The notes under the pieces: generated by a model
What the model was told of the DNA's origin: nothing
What the model saw: only the letters and a program-made list of their open reading frames with translations
Databases searched by the model: none
Translations under genes and position numbers: made by a program
Assembly (NCBI GenBank): GCA_035499655.1
Contig: DATJYL010000095.1
Span: 1-64,000 of the forward strand
Length of the DNA: 64,000 bases
Direction of reading: 5' to 3'
From: Pirellulales bacterium
Lineage (GTDB): Bacteria; Planctomycetota; Planctomycetia; Pirellulales; JADZDJ01
In this document: positions 1-9,442 of the stretch, piece by piece
Position numbering within the stretch: position 1 is the stretch's first letter
Layout of the letters: each line of letters begins with the position of its first letter

Positions 1-171
1 TCATCAAGCAGTGGAAACACGGAGGTTTGATCCAGCGGGCCGCGGACGGAACATCCGACCGAAAACGGCGTGGCTGGATGTTGCGAGGTTTTACGTTACG
101 CAACAAATGTACACTGTACCGATTTGGAAAGAAAATACAAGCGAATTTTGGGCCACGCGTAGAAAGATCGT

Positions 172-1269
172 TCACTGGCTGAGTGCGGGCTGGACGGGGA
201 TTTCCAGGAGGCGAGTGCCGCGCAGGATCGACAGGATGATGGGCTGGTCGGCCGGCAGGCGCGAGAGGAGTTGGTGCAGATCGTCCACGCTGCTGACTAG
301 GCGGTCGTTGACCGAGACAATGAAATCGCCGGGTTGGATGCCGGCGCGCTGGGCAGGGCCACCGGGTTCCAGTGCGGCCACTTCGACGGCGCGATCGGAA
401 AGTAAATCCAATTCGCGCACCAGGCGGCGCTCGATGGGGGCCACGGAGGCGGAGATTCCCAGGAATGGGCGGCGCACTTTGCCGTGGGTGATCAGCTCGC
501 CGATGACCCACCGGGCAGTGTTGGCCGGGACGGCGAAACCCAAGCCTTGGGCCATGAACACCACGGCGGTGTTCACGCCGACCACGCGGCCGCGGCTGTC
601 GACCAGCGGACCGCCGCTGTTGCCGGGATTGAGCGGAGCGGTGTGCTGAATGACGCTTTCGATGAGGCGGCCATGCTGCGAGCGCATGCTGCGGCCCAGC
701 GCGCTGACAACGCCGGTGGAGACAGTGGATTCGAAGCCGAGCGGGTTGCCGATGGCGATGACAAGCTGGCCGACGCGGAGGGCGTCGGAATCGCCGAGCG
801 TGCAGAGGGGGAGATCGCGGGCGGCCAGGCGGATGAGGGCCAAATCGGTGGCGGGGTCGTCGCCGATGACTTCGCAATCGAGCCGATCGCCTTCGTGGGT
901 CGTGGCGGTGAGCTTGCTGCGGGCGCCGACTACGTGGCTGTTGGTCAGGGCGTATCCGTCGGGGGTAATGACAAAGCCGGAGCCTTGGCCGCCCTGTTTA
1001 GCATCTCGGGGGGGCATGACGCCGATGGTGGCGCGGCCTACCGTTTCGACCACGCGGACCACGGCCTGGGAATAGGCGTCGAGCAGGTTGGCGTCGTCGA
1101 CGACCGAGTTTGCGCGCGAAGTAGCCGCACCTTGCGATGCGCCTGCTAAACCGCCAGCGTTGGGCAGAGCGTCATGGGCTGAGCCTTGGCCGCAGGATGG
1201 TGTGTTATCGCCGGCGTCGGCCTGAATGAGTCGCAGTAGTTGTTCGGCATTGGGATCGCGGGCACGCAT
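172..1269 (-). CDS. HtrA/DegP-like trypsin-type serine protease with one PDZ domain
   Basis: A 365-residue S1C (HtrA/Deg) protease, expected to degrade or refold damaged proteins. The catalytic triad is visible: H112 in TNSHVV, D142 in TDLALI and S218 in NPGNSGGPL. The protease domain spans about residues 65-260 and one PDZ domain about 265-355 (GISASV, GGPAQRAGIQPGD). The first 60 residues are polar with no signal peptide or membrane helix, unlike most periplasmic HtrA proteins, so it may be cytoplasmic or the exported start may lie elsewhere. The ATG at 1269 has a GGAG about 9 bases upstream. It is a single gene on this strand; the next gene, also leftward, ends elsewhere at 1414. The family call is firm; the location is inferred. 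Confidence 0.93.
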   Translation of the reverse strand: MRARDPNAEQLLRLIQADAGDNTPSCGQGSAHDALPNAGGLAGASQGAATSRANSVVDDANLLDAYSQAVVRVVETVGRATIGVMPPRDAKQGGQGSGFVITPDGYALTNSHVVGARSKLTATTHEGDRLDCEVIGDDPATDLALIRLAARDLPLCTLGDSDALRVGQLVIAIGNPLGFESTVSTGVVSALGRSMRSQHGRLIESVIQHTAPLNPGNSGGPLVDSRGRVVGVNTAVVFMAQGLGFAVPANTARWVIGELITHGKVRRPFLGISASVAPIERRLVRELDLLSDRAVEVAALEPGGPAQRAGIQPGDFIVSVNDRLVSSVDDLHQLLSRLPADQPIILSILRGTRLLEIPVQPALSQ

Positions 1270-1413
1270 GAGAGCATTCTCCGTAGGACTTCGTAAATCG
1301 AAATCTGGTTACGAAGGAATGCTATGCAGCGCGTCAAGCGAGGGCCAGTTTGGCCGGGGATGTTGCGGAATGTCGAGGGGGGACAAGCCGCCGGACGATG
1401 ACTGAGCGATTCG

Positions 1414-3066
1414 TTACGGGCCGACTTGGGAGGTGGCGGGACGATCGAACGGGGCGTCGGTGGGTAAGGCGGGCTGGCGAGGCGCCGCTTGGGGCGATAC
1501 GGGTGACGGGGCAGGGGTTGGGTGAGCGGCGGTTAGCGAAGTTCCGGCCGGCGGGGCGAGTGCGCTAATGATGTCGCGCATGGCTAATCGCAACGTGGAG
1601 AGATGGGCTGCCATCGAGGGGACGGCATCGGTGCAGCCGTCGGATTGATCGGCGAGTTCCTTGGAGGTGAGTTCTTTTGGCGCGGATGGTTTGTCAGCGG
1701 GAGGCAGCAGCATGGGTTGTTGGGCGGTGCGCTGTAACTGAGGCAGCGTCCGGTTAGCGTCGTCATGCTTGTCGATGGTCGGAGGCGGTTGGATGGGGAG
1801 GAGCGACGGGGCCGGGGCGTTGGCGCTGGCATTGGTTGGCGCCGCGGCGGTGAGGGGCAACGGCGGCAGCGCAGGCTGGTTGTACATTCGCTCGTGATAC
1901 ACCATGAGGGTGTGCAAGGCGTGCCCCAACGGCCCGATGCTCCACGATTTTTCGGAATTGTCTTCCAGTATGTCGGAAAGAAAATTGAGGGCCCTGAGCA
2001 CGCGCGGATCGCGCAGATCATCGGTGGGCAACGACCAGACGATGAATTCCAGCATGTGGCCGGTGGTTTGCAGCTTGCGGTCGATGTCGCCGGGACGATC
2101 GGCGGGATAATTGAACCATTCGGTGCTGAAGCTACCGTCGGGGTTTTGCAGGGTGCCGAGGGTATAGCGTTGGTAATCGGCGATGTATTTGGCGGCGCGG
2201 GCCCATTGGCCGTCGATGGGCTGGCCTTGCTTGGCACGTTCTTTCACGGCGTTGGCGATGCCCAGCAGGCGATGCGAACCGCCGCAGGTGGCGCCGTGGA
2301 TGGGGGCTTCGATTTCGGCTTTGATTAGTTTGGGAATATCCCAGTGCTCTCCGTAGCGGCTGGTCCACTGGGCGTCGCTGGGGAGGTAATGAGCCAGGGC
2401 GATGAGCTTGAAAGTCAGCTCGGTGCCGCTTTGGCAAGTGGCTTTTTCTTCCTCTATGAGATCGGCGACGGTGAAATCTTGGCCGCCGATGTGCATGGGA
2501 CTTTCGGGACGAACGCGCCACTGGGCGAGCATGGCCAGGAACTGGCCGTCGTGCCCTTCCAGGCCAACGCCGTACAAACCGTGGGGATGGCCATCTTGCA
2601 AGACAATGAGCGGTTGGCCTTGGCAACGAGCGCCCCAGGAGAGCCAGCCGATGGCGTTGACGGTGGCGCCGCCGGGGCCATCGCGGTAAATTTCGGTGCG
2701 GGGGCCGAAGGCGATGAGGCCGTGCATTACTTCCCAGCAGCTGTTATCTCGGGCGTTGAGATGCTTGGCTTCGTAGGTTGCCAGGACGCGGCGGATTTTT
2801 TCTCCGAGGGCGGCGATTTCCGGGGTCATGGGTTTGCCGTCGTGCCCCATGCTGAGATCGCCGGTGGCCGACGAATTGGTCGGGGCCGCAGCGGAAGATT
2901 CGGAGTTGCCGGGCGGCGCCATCGCGGAGGTAGAGGGGAGAGAAGAATCTGTGGTGGGCGAGTACGTCACCGAGTCAGCAGCGCGAACCGACGCCGCGGG
3001 CACCAGCGCCAGCATAATCGACAAACTCAACGCCGACCGAATTCCCGGGGACGCAAACGAAAGCAT
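1414..3066 (-). CDS. Secreted protein of unknown function, planctomycete type
   Basis: A 550-residue protein with an N-terminal signal peptide (hydrophobic stretch about residues 10-28 ending AASVRAAD). Residues about 80-400 form a well-conserved-looking region rich in His, Trp and Cys (NSCWEVMHG, GATCGGSHRLLG, NPDGSFSTEWF, GHMLEFIVWSLP). This pattern of helical segments resembles alpha/alpha-toroid proteins, but that is only an impression. The last 150 residues are Pro/Ala/Thr-rich and look disordered. I do not recognise a named catalytic family. The start ATG at 3066 has GGAG about 11 bases upstream. It is probably periplasmic or surface-exposed. Confidence 0.8.
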   Translation of the reverse strand: MLSFASPGIRSALSLSIMLALVPAASVRAADSVTYSPTTDSSLPSTSAMAPPGNSESSAAAPTNSSATGDLSMGHDGKPMTPEIAALGEKIRRVLATYEAKHLNARDNSCWEVMHGLIAFGPRTEIYRDGPGGATVNAIGWLSWGARCQGQPLIVLQDGHPHGLYGVGLEGHDGQFLAMLAQWRVRPESPMHIGGQDFTVADLIEEEKATCQSGTELTFKLIALAHYLPSDAQWTSRYGEHWDIPKLIKAEIEAPIHGATCGGSHRLLGIANAVKERAKQGQPIDGQWARAAKYIADYQRYTLGTLQNPDGSFSTEWFNYPADRPGDIDRKLQTTGHMLEFIVWSLPTDDLRDPRVLRALNFLSDILEDNSEKSWSIGPLGHALHTLMVYHERMYNQPALPPLPLTAAAPTNASANAPAPSLLPIQPPPTIDKHDDANRTLPQLQRTAQQPMLLPPADKPSAPKELTSKELADQSDGCTDAVPSMAAHLSTLRLAMRDIISALAPPAGTSLTAAHPTPAPSPVSPQAAPRQPALPTDAPFDRPATSQVGP

Positions 3067-3448
3067 GGTGGCGGAATCTCCGGAATAGGTAAAATTTGGT
3101 GGTGCGGCGCGGGTGGTGAGCGGGTTTGCCGCCGTGCGCCGAGGATTTAGCCGAGGATTTGCCGGGGCCGCCTACCCCGATCGTGCCGCCGCTAACAACA
3201 AGTCCGTGTAGAGTATCGGACTGGGAGAGAAAAGTTTTGACGGCGACAGCGTATGGTCGGCACGAATGGAATGAGCGTCACATGCGGTGCGATGCATGGA
3301 GTTCGCCGGGTCGCAGCGGCTTGGCCGCCGAAGGCATAATCGTCAACGTTTGCCAACGAGAAAGAGGGCGTAATCGGCAGAATTTGCCAGGCGGCAACCA
3401 CCGCGAGGAAAGGGGCCGTCATCAGGTGCCATTAGAAGACAGGGGCCA
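3067..3448. other. Intergenic region without recognised gene
   Basis: About 380 bases upstream of the secreted protein and downstream of the HEAT lipoprotein. Open frames here (for example 3126-3452 on the plus strand) have no recognisable domain or good ribosome site. I see no repeat, RNA gene or clear terminator. Confidence 0.5.
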
Positions 3449-4153
3449 TTAGAAGATTTGCTTCAAGCGGCTGGCGACGGAGGTGGCGTGGAGGGGTGGA
3501 TCGGGCTGTTGGGCCAATTGCCGCCAGGCGTTGACATCGTTGCCCAAGTCCTTGCCGGTCACTTTTTTCAGACTGTCTACGGCGCAGTGCTGCAGGGCGG
3601 GATCGGAATCGTCCAAGGCTCGACCCAGCGCGGCGACGGCTTCTTTATCGCCGGCGGTGGAAAGCGCTTTGGCGGCGGCGAGGCGGACATCCAAATCGGT
3701 ATCGCCGGACATGGTTTCGGCCAGCATGTGCGTGGCTTGTGGACTGGGGCGCTTGCCCCAGGCGTTGCAACAAGCGATGCGAATTTCGGATTCCGGATCT
3801 TTGACGCCGGCGTACAAGATGGCGTTGGCCGAAGGGGTGTTCATGTGGCCCATGATGCTGATGACGGCCATGCGGACGTTGAAATCGGTCTCGTTGGGCA
3901 TGAGGCGGGCCATTTCGGCGGCAAAGGCTTCTTGTTCTTCGGGCTTAGCCTTGGCGATTTTTTTTGCGCGCTCCTGGAGGGCGGTAATGCGTTGCACCGG
4001 GACGGGGCCGTATTTTTTGAGTTCCGCGGTTTGATCTTCGCCAAACGGCCAGGCGCCGCCGAATCGCTTGGCGCAGCCAGGCAAGCATAGCGCAGCGGCG
4101 AGCAACGCGCTAATTAGCGCAGACCGAGTGCGGCCGGAAAATGTGCGGCTCAT
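3449..4153 (-). CDS. HEAT-repeat lipoprotein
   Basis: A 234-residue lipoprotein: a signal sequence followed by a lipobox (LPGC, Cys about residue 27), so it should be lipid-anchored. From about residue 65 to the end it consists of helical HEAT/PBS-type repeats (for example SEIRIACCNAWGKRP, LDVRLAAAKALSTAGDKEA, PALQHCAVDSLKKVTGKD), a scaffold for protein-protein contacts. I chose the ATG at 4153 because the frame can only be extended to a GTG at 4192 and the signal peptide begins properly at 4153 (MSRTFSGR). The partner is unknown; neighbours give no hint. Confidence 0.88.
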   Translation of the reverse strand: MSRTFSGRTRSALISALLAAALCLPGCAKRFGGAWPFGEDQTAELKKYGPVPVQRITALQERAKKIAKAKPEEQEAFAAEMARLMPNETDFNVRMAVISIMGHMNTPSANAILYAGVKDPESEIRIACCNAWGKRPSPQATHMLAETMSGDTDLDVRLAAAKALSTAGDKEAVAALGRALDDSDPALQHCAVDSLKKVTGKDLGNDVNAWRQLAQQPDPPLHATSVASRLKQIF

Positions 4154-4489
4154 GAACGATCTATTGAGGTAAAACGAGTGCTCTGCCAACACGACTAGAC
4201 ATTGGCCCGGCGCAGACGAGGGGCCGATAAGCGGGGCGAACTATAGCGAAAGCGGGATGGCAGGCCAAGACGTTTCTGGGCGGGAGTTTGCACGGGGAGT
4301 GGGCGGGCTGGTATGATGTTGCAGCGCCGCAAGGGGGCGAAGCGACGCAACGCGGCGGGCGACACAAATCGGGCGGTATTGCTAGCAATTTTGGCGTTGC
4401 CCAGGTTTGGGGACCAAGAAGTGGCCGGCTGTAACGAATTGCGTGTGGGAGCAGTCTTTGCGTGAAAGCACAGATTTTAAGGTGTCGTC
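4154..4489. other. Divergent intergenic region
   Basis: About 335 bases between the leftward HEAT lipoprotein and the rightward coiled-coil/SPFH pair. It must hold promoters in both directions, but I cannot point to convincing -35/-10 hexamers. No repeat or RNA gene was recognised. Confidence 0.45.
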
Positions 4490-4999
4490 ATGCCTGAACC
4501 GCGCGAACATGCCCAAAGCCGGGGTTGGATCGAAAGCATTTTGCGGCGCATCCCCGGCTTCAAAGGGTATTTGGAAAAAGAATACCGCCGGGACAGCGAT
4601 GCCTTGCAGCGCAGTTGGCTGGCAGACCGGCTGCAGCGATCCAAGCCGGCGCTGGATGCCTACGGCCGGGCATTGGTCGACGCCAAAAAGCTGGATGGGC
4701 TGGCGCCGTTGGATCATTTTAAGTCGCGGCTGGATAAGACCATCAGCCGGTTGCGCGGCGCGATGCAAGGCTACAGCGGATTTTTCGATTTGGTGCAAGT
4801 GAACGAGGCGCTTCTGGACCGGGTGTATCAGCAAGATGTAAAAACGATGGATGCGGTGGAGACGCTGGCGGCGGCAATCGACAAGCTGGCTACCGCCACG
4901 GCCGACACCCCCGCGCCGCTTCCGGCTTTGAACGATCAATTGGGGCAGGTGGAGCAGGCGATTGATCAGCGGCAAGATGTGCTCCGGGGATTAGAATGA
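4490..4999 (+). CDS. Coiled-coil protein paired with an SPFH protein
   Basis: A soluble, mainly helical 169-residue protein with heptad-like patterns over about residues 25-165 (LQRSKPALDAYGRAL, LDHFKSRLDKTISRLRG, LNDQLGQVEQAIDQRQ). No signal peptide or membrane segment. I do not recognise a family. It sits 85 bases upstream of the SPFH-domain gene on the same strand, so the two are likely co-expressed. In Bacillus the YdjI-type SPFH protein works with PspA-like coiled-coil proteins at the membrane, and this gene could play an analogous part; that is inference. An AAGGTG precedes the ATG at about 5 bases. Confidence 0.8.
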   Translation: MPEPREHAQSRGWIESILRRIPGFKGYLEKEYRRDSDALQRSWLADRLQRSKPALDAYGRALVDAKKLDGLAPLDHFKSRLDKTISRLRGAMQGYSGFFDLVQVNEALLDRVYQQDVKTMDAVETLAAAIDKLATATADTPAPLPALNDQLGQVEQAIDQRQDVLRGLE

Positions 5000-5002
5000 T
5001 TT

Positions 5003-5018
5003 GCTAAACCGCAAGCGG
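5003..5018. repeat. Dispersed repeat unit GCTAAACCGCAAGCGG
   Basis: The 16-base unit GCTAAACCGCAAGCGG lies just after the stop codon of the coiled-coil gene. The same unit, with small changes, occurs at 40541-40556 (GCTAAGCCGCAAGCGG), at 50106-50120 and 50155-50169 within the 49-bp tandem array, and at 52744-52759. It resembles an arm of a REP-type palindrome. Confidence 0.7.
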
Positions 5019-5084
5019 ATGGATGATCATTGGAATTAGTTCGCCGATTAGGATTCACCTTCACCTCTCACCCCCGCATCCACC

Positions 5085-6503
5085 ATGTCTCTTCGCCTGG
5101 AAGTTATTCAGTTTTTTGACGACAGCGGCGCGTCGCTGGTGCAGCGCGTGCCGGAAGAAGGCTCGGCCGACATTAAATACGGCGCGCAGCTGATCGTGCA
5201 GCAAAATCAGGAAGCCGTTTTTTTCCGCGACGGCAAAGCGCTGGATTGCTTTAGCCCGGGCCGGCACACACTGACCACGCAAAACGTGCCGCTGATTACG
5301 CGGATTTTGACCATACCGTGGGAAAAATCACCGTTTCAGGCGTCGGTGTACTTTTTCGGCAAGCAGACTTTTTTGGATCAGAAATGGGGGACGCCGCAAC
5401 CGATTCCGCTGCGCGATGCGGAATTTGGCGGCATGGTGCAATTGCGGGCCAACGGAAAATACTCGTTCCGGATTGTCGATTCGCCATTGCTGTTGAATAC
5501 CTTGGTGGGCACGCAAGGCAAATACACCAGCGAGCAAGTAGCGTCGTTTTTGAAGGACGTGATTGTTTCGCGGTTGCGCGATTTGCTGGGTTCGCTGGGG
5601 TTGGGCGTGTTCGATCTGCAGGCCAAGGGGAATGAAATCGAAGCCGGCACTAAGGCGAAAGTGGCGGACGATTTCGGCAAATATGGGCTGGAGTTGGTCG
5701 ACTTCATCATCAACGCCATTACACCGCCGGACGATGTGCAAGAGGCGATCAACGCGCGCAGCCGCATCGGGGCGCTGGGTGGATTGCAAGCGTTTACGAT
5801 GTATCAAGCGGCCAACAGCATGGCGGAACTGGCCAAGCAGGGGGGCGGCAACATCGGCGCCGGGGCGATGGGCATGGGCATGGGGGCCGGATTCGGCATG
5901 ATGTTCCCCGGCATGCTGCAGCAAGCGATGCAGGGGATGCAGCAGAATCCGCAGGGAGTGCCGGGAGTGGGAAATCCGATGATGCAGGGACAACCTTATC
6001 CTCCTCAGCCGGGTACGCCTGCCGGCGCGGCGGGCATGGGAGCGGGCGCATCGAGAATGGCAGCGGCTGCCGCGGGGCCTGCTGCGCAATCGATGGTGGC
6101 TGATCCCAAGCAATTGGTGCGCAGCGTGGCGCAATCGTCCGGCTGGCAGGTCACCGAAGGGGACGGCCAATGGCAAATTGTGGTGCCGATTGGCCCGCTG
6201 CGAAAGCAAAAAGTGAACGTACAGTTCGACGCGAAGGACTCCGAAGGGAACTCGATGCTGGCGTTCAGCTCGGTGTGCGGTCCAGCGACCAGCCAGAATG
6301 CGATGGAACTGCTCAAATTCAACACGCAAATGGTGCACGGCGCCTTTGCGGTGGAGCCTTCGCCGGCGGGCGACGTGATTGTGATGCGGGCCAATCAACT
6401 CACGGCCACGGCGGAACCGCTGGCGGTGACGAAGGTGATATCGGCCATCGCCTGGCAGGCGGACAAAGTGGAAGAAAGGCTTTCCGGCGGCGACGCGAAT
6501 TAG
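5085..6503 (+). CDS. SPFH-domain (YdjI-type) protein with Met/Gly-rich linker and C-terminal chaperone-like domain
   Basis: A 472-residue protein. Residues about 20-245 match the SPFH/virion-core-like family of which B. subtilis YdjI is an example ([17 protein letters not shown], GQFxVRI-like [28 protein letters not shown]). Residues about 255-345 are a Met/Gly/Pro/Gln-rich flexible linker. Residues about 355-470 form a compact alpha/beta domain ([33 protein letters not shown]) resembling the YbjN/type III chaperone-like fold; this last assignment is tentative. No signal peptide; expected to act at the inner face of the membrane as an oligomeric scaffold. It is co-directional with the coiled-coil gene 85 bases upstream. 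The ATG at 5085 has only a weak ribosome site. Confidence 0.88.
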   Translation: MSLRLEVIQFFDDSGASLVQRVPEEGSADIKYGAQLIVQQNQEAVFFRDGKALDCFSPGRHTLTTQNVPLITRILTIPWEKSPFQASVYFFGKQTFLDQKWGTPQPIPLRDAEFGGMVQLRANGKYSFRIVDSPLLLNTLVGTQGKYTSEQVASFLKDVIVSRLRDLLGSLGLGVFDLQAKGNEIEAGTKAKVADDFGKYGLELVDFIINAITPPDDVQEAINARSRIGALGGLQAFTMYQAANSMAELAKQGGGNIGAGAMGMGMGAGFGMMFPGMLQQAMQGMQQNPQGVPGVGNPMMQGQPYPPQPGTPAGAAGMGAGASRMAAAAAGPAAQSMVADPKQLVRSVAQSSGWQVTEGDGQWQIVVPIGPLRKQKVNVQFDAKDSEGNSMLAFSSVCGPATSQNAMELLKFNTQMVHGAFAVEPSPAGDVIVMRANQLTATAEPLAVTKVISAIAWQADKVEERLSGGDAN

Positions 6504-6643
6504 AAAGGCCAATTCAAGCCGTTCGCAAAGCGCCGCTAGGCAAGCCCAGCGGCTAATTGAGCAGTTGCTCGCTGGGCAAGTCGGAAGGAAATGCATGAGC
6601 AGTTCGGATTCCGGGGTGCGCGCCGCTGGATTATCATAGAGAT

Positions 6644-7828
6644 ATGACGTCGCGGCGAATTTCTTTGTGCCGGATTTTTTGTTCTTGCGCTGTGCTGGGC
6701 GGCGGGTGGCTGTTGTCGTGCGATGTGGTGGCCTGGTCTTTGGACCAAATTACCATGCGGCGTGACGGCGAAACCACGCATCTTTCCGGCAAGGCGGTGG
6801 TGACGGCGCAAGACGGCGGCGTGATGCTGCAAACAGCCGATGGCAAACTGTGGAACATTTTGCCGGCGGAGATTGTCGATCACGAGCGCGACGACAAGCC
6901 GTTTGTGCCGCTTTCGGCCGAGCAGTTGAAAAAGCAAATGCTGGCCGACTTGCCGCCGGGGTTCGACACGGTGAAGACGGCCCATTATTTGATTTTTTTC
7001 AACACGTCGCGCGGATACGCGCTGTGGTGTAGCGCGTTGTTCGAGCGATTGTATTCGTCGTTTACCAGCTTTTGGACGCATCGTGGCTTCAAACTGCATG
7101 AGCCGGAAATGCCGCTGGTGGTGCTGATTTATGCCGATCGGCAAACCTATGCCCGGCAATCGGCCGACGAATTGCAGGGCAACGCCAACCGGGTAATCGG
7201 TTTTTACAGCCTGCAAACCAATCGGGTGAAAACGTACGATTTGACCGGCGCGGAATCGCTGCATCAGGCCGGCGACAATAAGCGATTGGATACGGCCGAG
7301 GTGAACGATTTACTGTCGCGGCCGGAAGCCACGATGATGGTGGCCACGGTGATTCACGAGGCCACGCATCAAATTGCATTCAACTGCGGGCTGCAGCAGC
7401 GGTTTGCCGATATTCCGCTGTGGGTGTGCGAAGGGCTGGCCATGTACTTTGAAACGCCCGATCTGGGTTACGGCAAGGGCTGGCGGACGATTGGGGAAAT
7501 GAACCCTCCGCGGCTGGAGCGGTTTCAATCGTATCTGTTGCGGCGGCCAGCCGATTCGCTCCAAACGCTGATCGCCGACGACAAGCGCTTTCGTAGCCGC
7601 GATGCCCAACAGGCACTGGATGCGTACGCCGAAGCCTGGGCGCTGAATTATTTTTTGCTGCGGCAGCATGCTACAGAGTACGAAGCTTATTTGCAGCGAT
7701 TGTGCGAGAAAGCGCCGCTGTGGTGGGACGGCCCGGATGTGCGGCTGAAGGAGTTTAAGGCGGCGTTCGGGCCCGATTTGGCGACGCTGGATGCTGAATT
7801 TGTGCGGTACATGTCGCGGGTGAAATGA
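6644..7828 (+). CDS. DUF1570 secreted protein, putative zinc metalloprotease
   Basis: A 394-residue protein with an N-terminal signal or anchor sequence (about residues 10-31). The C-terminal two thirds match the planctomycete-enriched DUF1570 family: TAHYLIFFNTS, the central HExxH at residues 238-242 (HEATHQ), and IPLWVCEGLAMYFE downstream, a glutamate position often used as a third zinc ligand in gluzincin proteases. The likely activity is peptidase in the cell envelope, inferred from HExxH; substrate unknown. It stands alone, with dnaA convergent 42 bases beyond its stop. Confidence 0.88.
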   Translation: MTSRRISLCRIFCSCAVLGGGWLLSCDVVAWSLDQITMRRDGETTHLSGKAVVTAQDGGVMLQTADGKLWNILPAEIVDHERDDKPFVPLSAEQLKKQMLADLPPGFDTVKTAHYLIFFNTSRGYALWCSALFERLYSSFTSFWTHRGFKLHEPEMPLVVLIYADRQTYARQSADELQGNANRVIGFYSLQTNRVKTYDLTGAESLHQAGDNKRLDTAEVNDLLSRPEATMMVATVIHEATHQIAFNCGLQQRFADIPLWVCEGLAMYFETPDLGYGKGWRTIGEMNPPRLERFQSYLLRRPADSLQTLIADDKRFRSRDAQQALDAYAEAWALNYFLLRQHATEYEAYLQRLCEKAPLWWDGPDVRLKEFKAAFGPDLATLDAEFVRYMSRVK

Positions 7829-7831
7829 CTG

Positions 7832-7857
7832 GATCGGCGAAGGGATTCGCCTCCTAC
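7832..7857. repeat. Dispersed repeat, one arm (CGGCGAAGGGATTCGCCTCC)
   Basis: The stretch GATCGGCGAAGGGATTCGCC then TCCTAC begins 3 bases after the DUF1570 stop. The same sequence is the right arm of a palindrome at 34697-34759 upstream of thiC. Here only this arm is seen; it contains its own small self-complementary core (GCGAAGGGATTCGC). It lies between two convergent genes and could serve as a terminator. Confidence 0.7.
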
Positions 7858-7870
7858 TACCATTGATTTT

Positions 7871-9442
7871 TTAACCTGTGCGGAGTTGTGCTTCGACGCG
7901 GCGGAGGGCTTCGTCCACTTTGCAGCGGGCGTGGGACAGTTCGATTTCCGATTGGCCGTCGATCCAATCGGTCACGCGTTTGCTTGCCGAGATGACGGTG
8001 CTATGGCTGCGACGGCCGAAGTATTGGCCGATTTCAGAAAGGCCGGCGCGGGTGTATTTTCGGGCCAGCCACATGGCCAGCATCCGGGCGGCGCTGACTT
8101 GTCTGGCGCGTCGCTGAGATTGCAAACTTTCCTTGGGCAAACTGAACACGTCGCAGACGGCCTGTTCGATATCGGCCAGACAGACCGGACGGCCGGCGTG
8201 GCGGAGGAGATCGGCCAAAGCATCTTCGGCGAAGGGGCGATCGATGGGGGACAGCAGCATGCGGCTTACGGCATGCAGCCGATTGACCGCACCGGAAAGT
8301 TCCCGAGCCCCGGCAGTGACTTGTGCGGCGACGAATTCGGCGACGTCGGCAGGCAGTTCGATTCCCAATCGACGGGCAAATTCGTGCACCAGCGAGAAGC
8401 GCATTTGCTGATCGGGCGGTTCGAGGGAACAGACCATGCCGCCGGCCAAGCGAGTGCTGAGTTCGGTTCCGAGGCCGGTTAATTCGGCCGGGGCTCGGTC
8501 GGCGGCAAACACCAATTGGCGGCCGTCTCGCAGGGCGGTATCGATGGTGTGCAGCAATTCCACCAAGGAGCCTTTTTTTCCGGCCAGGAATTGCAAATCG
8601 TCGATCAACAGCAGATCGACGCTGCGATATTTGCGGCGAAAGCTGGGCATGCCCCCTCCGCGGGCCGCGACCACGTAAAACGTGGTGAATTGCTCGGCCG
8701 AAAGATAAACACAATTCAGGCCGCGGGTTTGGGTACGGGCGGCCGTCCAAATGCCTTCCAGCAAATGCGTTTTGCCGGAGCCGTGCGGTCCGTACAAGAA
8801 CAGCGGATTGAGCGAACCGGGGCGGTCGGCAATCATTTGGGCCGAGGCGTGCGCCAGGCGGTTGGCCGTGCCCACGACAAAGGCGGAGAGCGTGGCAAAG
8901 CGGCGGCGGGGGAGGGGCTCGGTGTCCGGGAGGGGATGTTTGCCGTTGAGGGGCGGGGGCTGAGTACATCCCATTGGGGCGCGATGAATTGGGGCAGAAT
9001 GTTCCGCGGCTGGAGGGAGTAGGGGATTTATGGACTCGAGCTTTGCAGTTGGTGCGGGTTTGGGGCAGGAAGCGACGGAAGCATGGACTGCGGAATTTGT
9101 GCGGCGATGGGGCTGCGAAGTTGAATGTGCGGCGCCGCCGTTACAAGTTGCGGTATTGGCGGCCAAGGATTGATTCAGGCGAAACTCCACTCTAGCCAGA
9201 TCGCCGGGTCGGCTGTGATTTGCCGCGCCATCGCCAGCCAGGGCTTCGCGGCAAGCGGTTTCCAGCATACCGCGGTAATGCTGGCGCAGCCAATCTTGCA
9301 AAAACTGGGTGGAGGCTTCCACCAGCAACGTGTTGTCGTCGAACGTGAGGCGGGTGTTGGCGCTGAACCAGAGCTCGAAGCGTTCACGACCAATCTGTTC
9401 GACGAGCAAAGTCAACACCGTCGACAAAACATCCTTGCTCAT
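7871..9442 (-). CDS. dnaA: Chromosomal replication initiator DnaA
   Basis: A 523-residue DnaA. Domain I (about 1-80) is the helicase-loading domain; a poorly conserved, Pro/Ala-rich linker follows (about 90-180). The AAA+ ATPase runs about 182-400 with Walker A GPHGSGKTH (218-226) and Walker B LLLIDDLQF (277-285). Domain IV (about 430-515) holds the DNA-binding signature RRSHSTVISA near residue 477. It should bind DnaA boxes and open the origin. The gene stands alone: no dnaN, recF or gyrB beside it, unlike the classical origin cluster. The ATG at 9442 faces a 504-base intergenic stretch. The DnaA call is very firm. Confidence 0.97.
   Translation of the reverse strand: MSKDVLSTVLTLLVEQIGRERFELWFSANTRLTFDDNTLLVEASTQFLQDWLRQHYRGMLETACREALAGDGAANHSRPGDLARVEFRLNQSLAANTATCNGGAAHSTSQPHRRTNSAVHASVASCPKPAPTAKLESINPLLPPAAEHSAPIHRAPMGCTQPPPLNGKHPLPDTEPLPRRRFATLSAFVVGTANRLAHASAQMIADRPGSLNPLFLYGPHGSGKTHLLEGIWTAARTQTRGLNCVYLSAEQFTTFYVVAARGGGMPSFRRKYRSVDLLLIDDLQFLAGKKGSLVELLHTIDTALRDGRQLVFAADRAPAELTGLGTELSTRLAGGMVCSLEPPDQQMRFSLVHEFARRLGIELPADVAEFVAAQVTAGARELSGAVNRLHAVSRMLLSPIDRPFAEDALADLLRHAGRPVCLADIEQAVCDVFSLPKESLQSQRRARQVSAARMLAMWLARKYTRAGLSEIGQYFGRRSHSTVISASKRVTDWIDGQSEIELSHARCKVDEALRRVEAQLRTG

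Noticed and set aside
1-171. Frame 11-649 on the plus strand at the window start
   Set aside because: It runs mostly antisense to the HtrA-like gene and lacks any domain; the first 171 bases hold nothing I can name.
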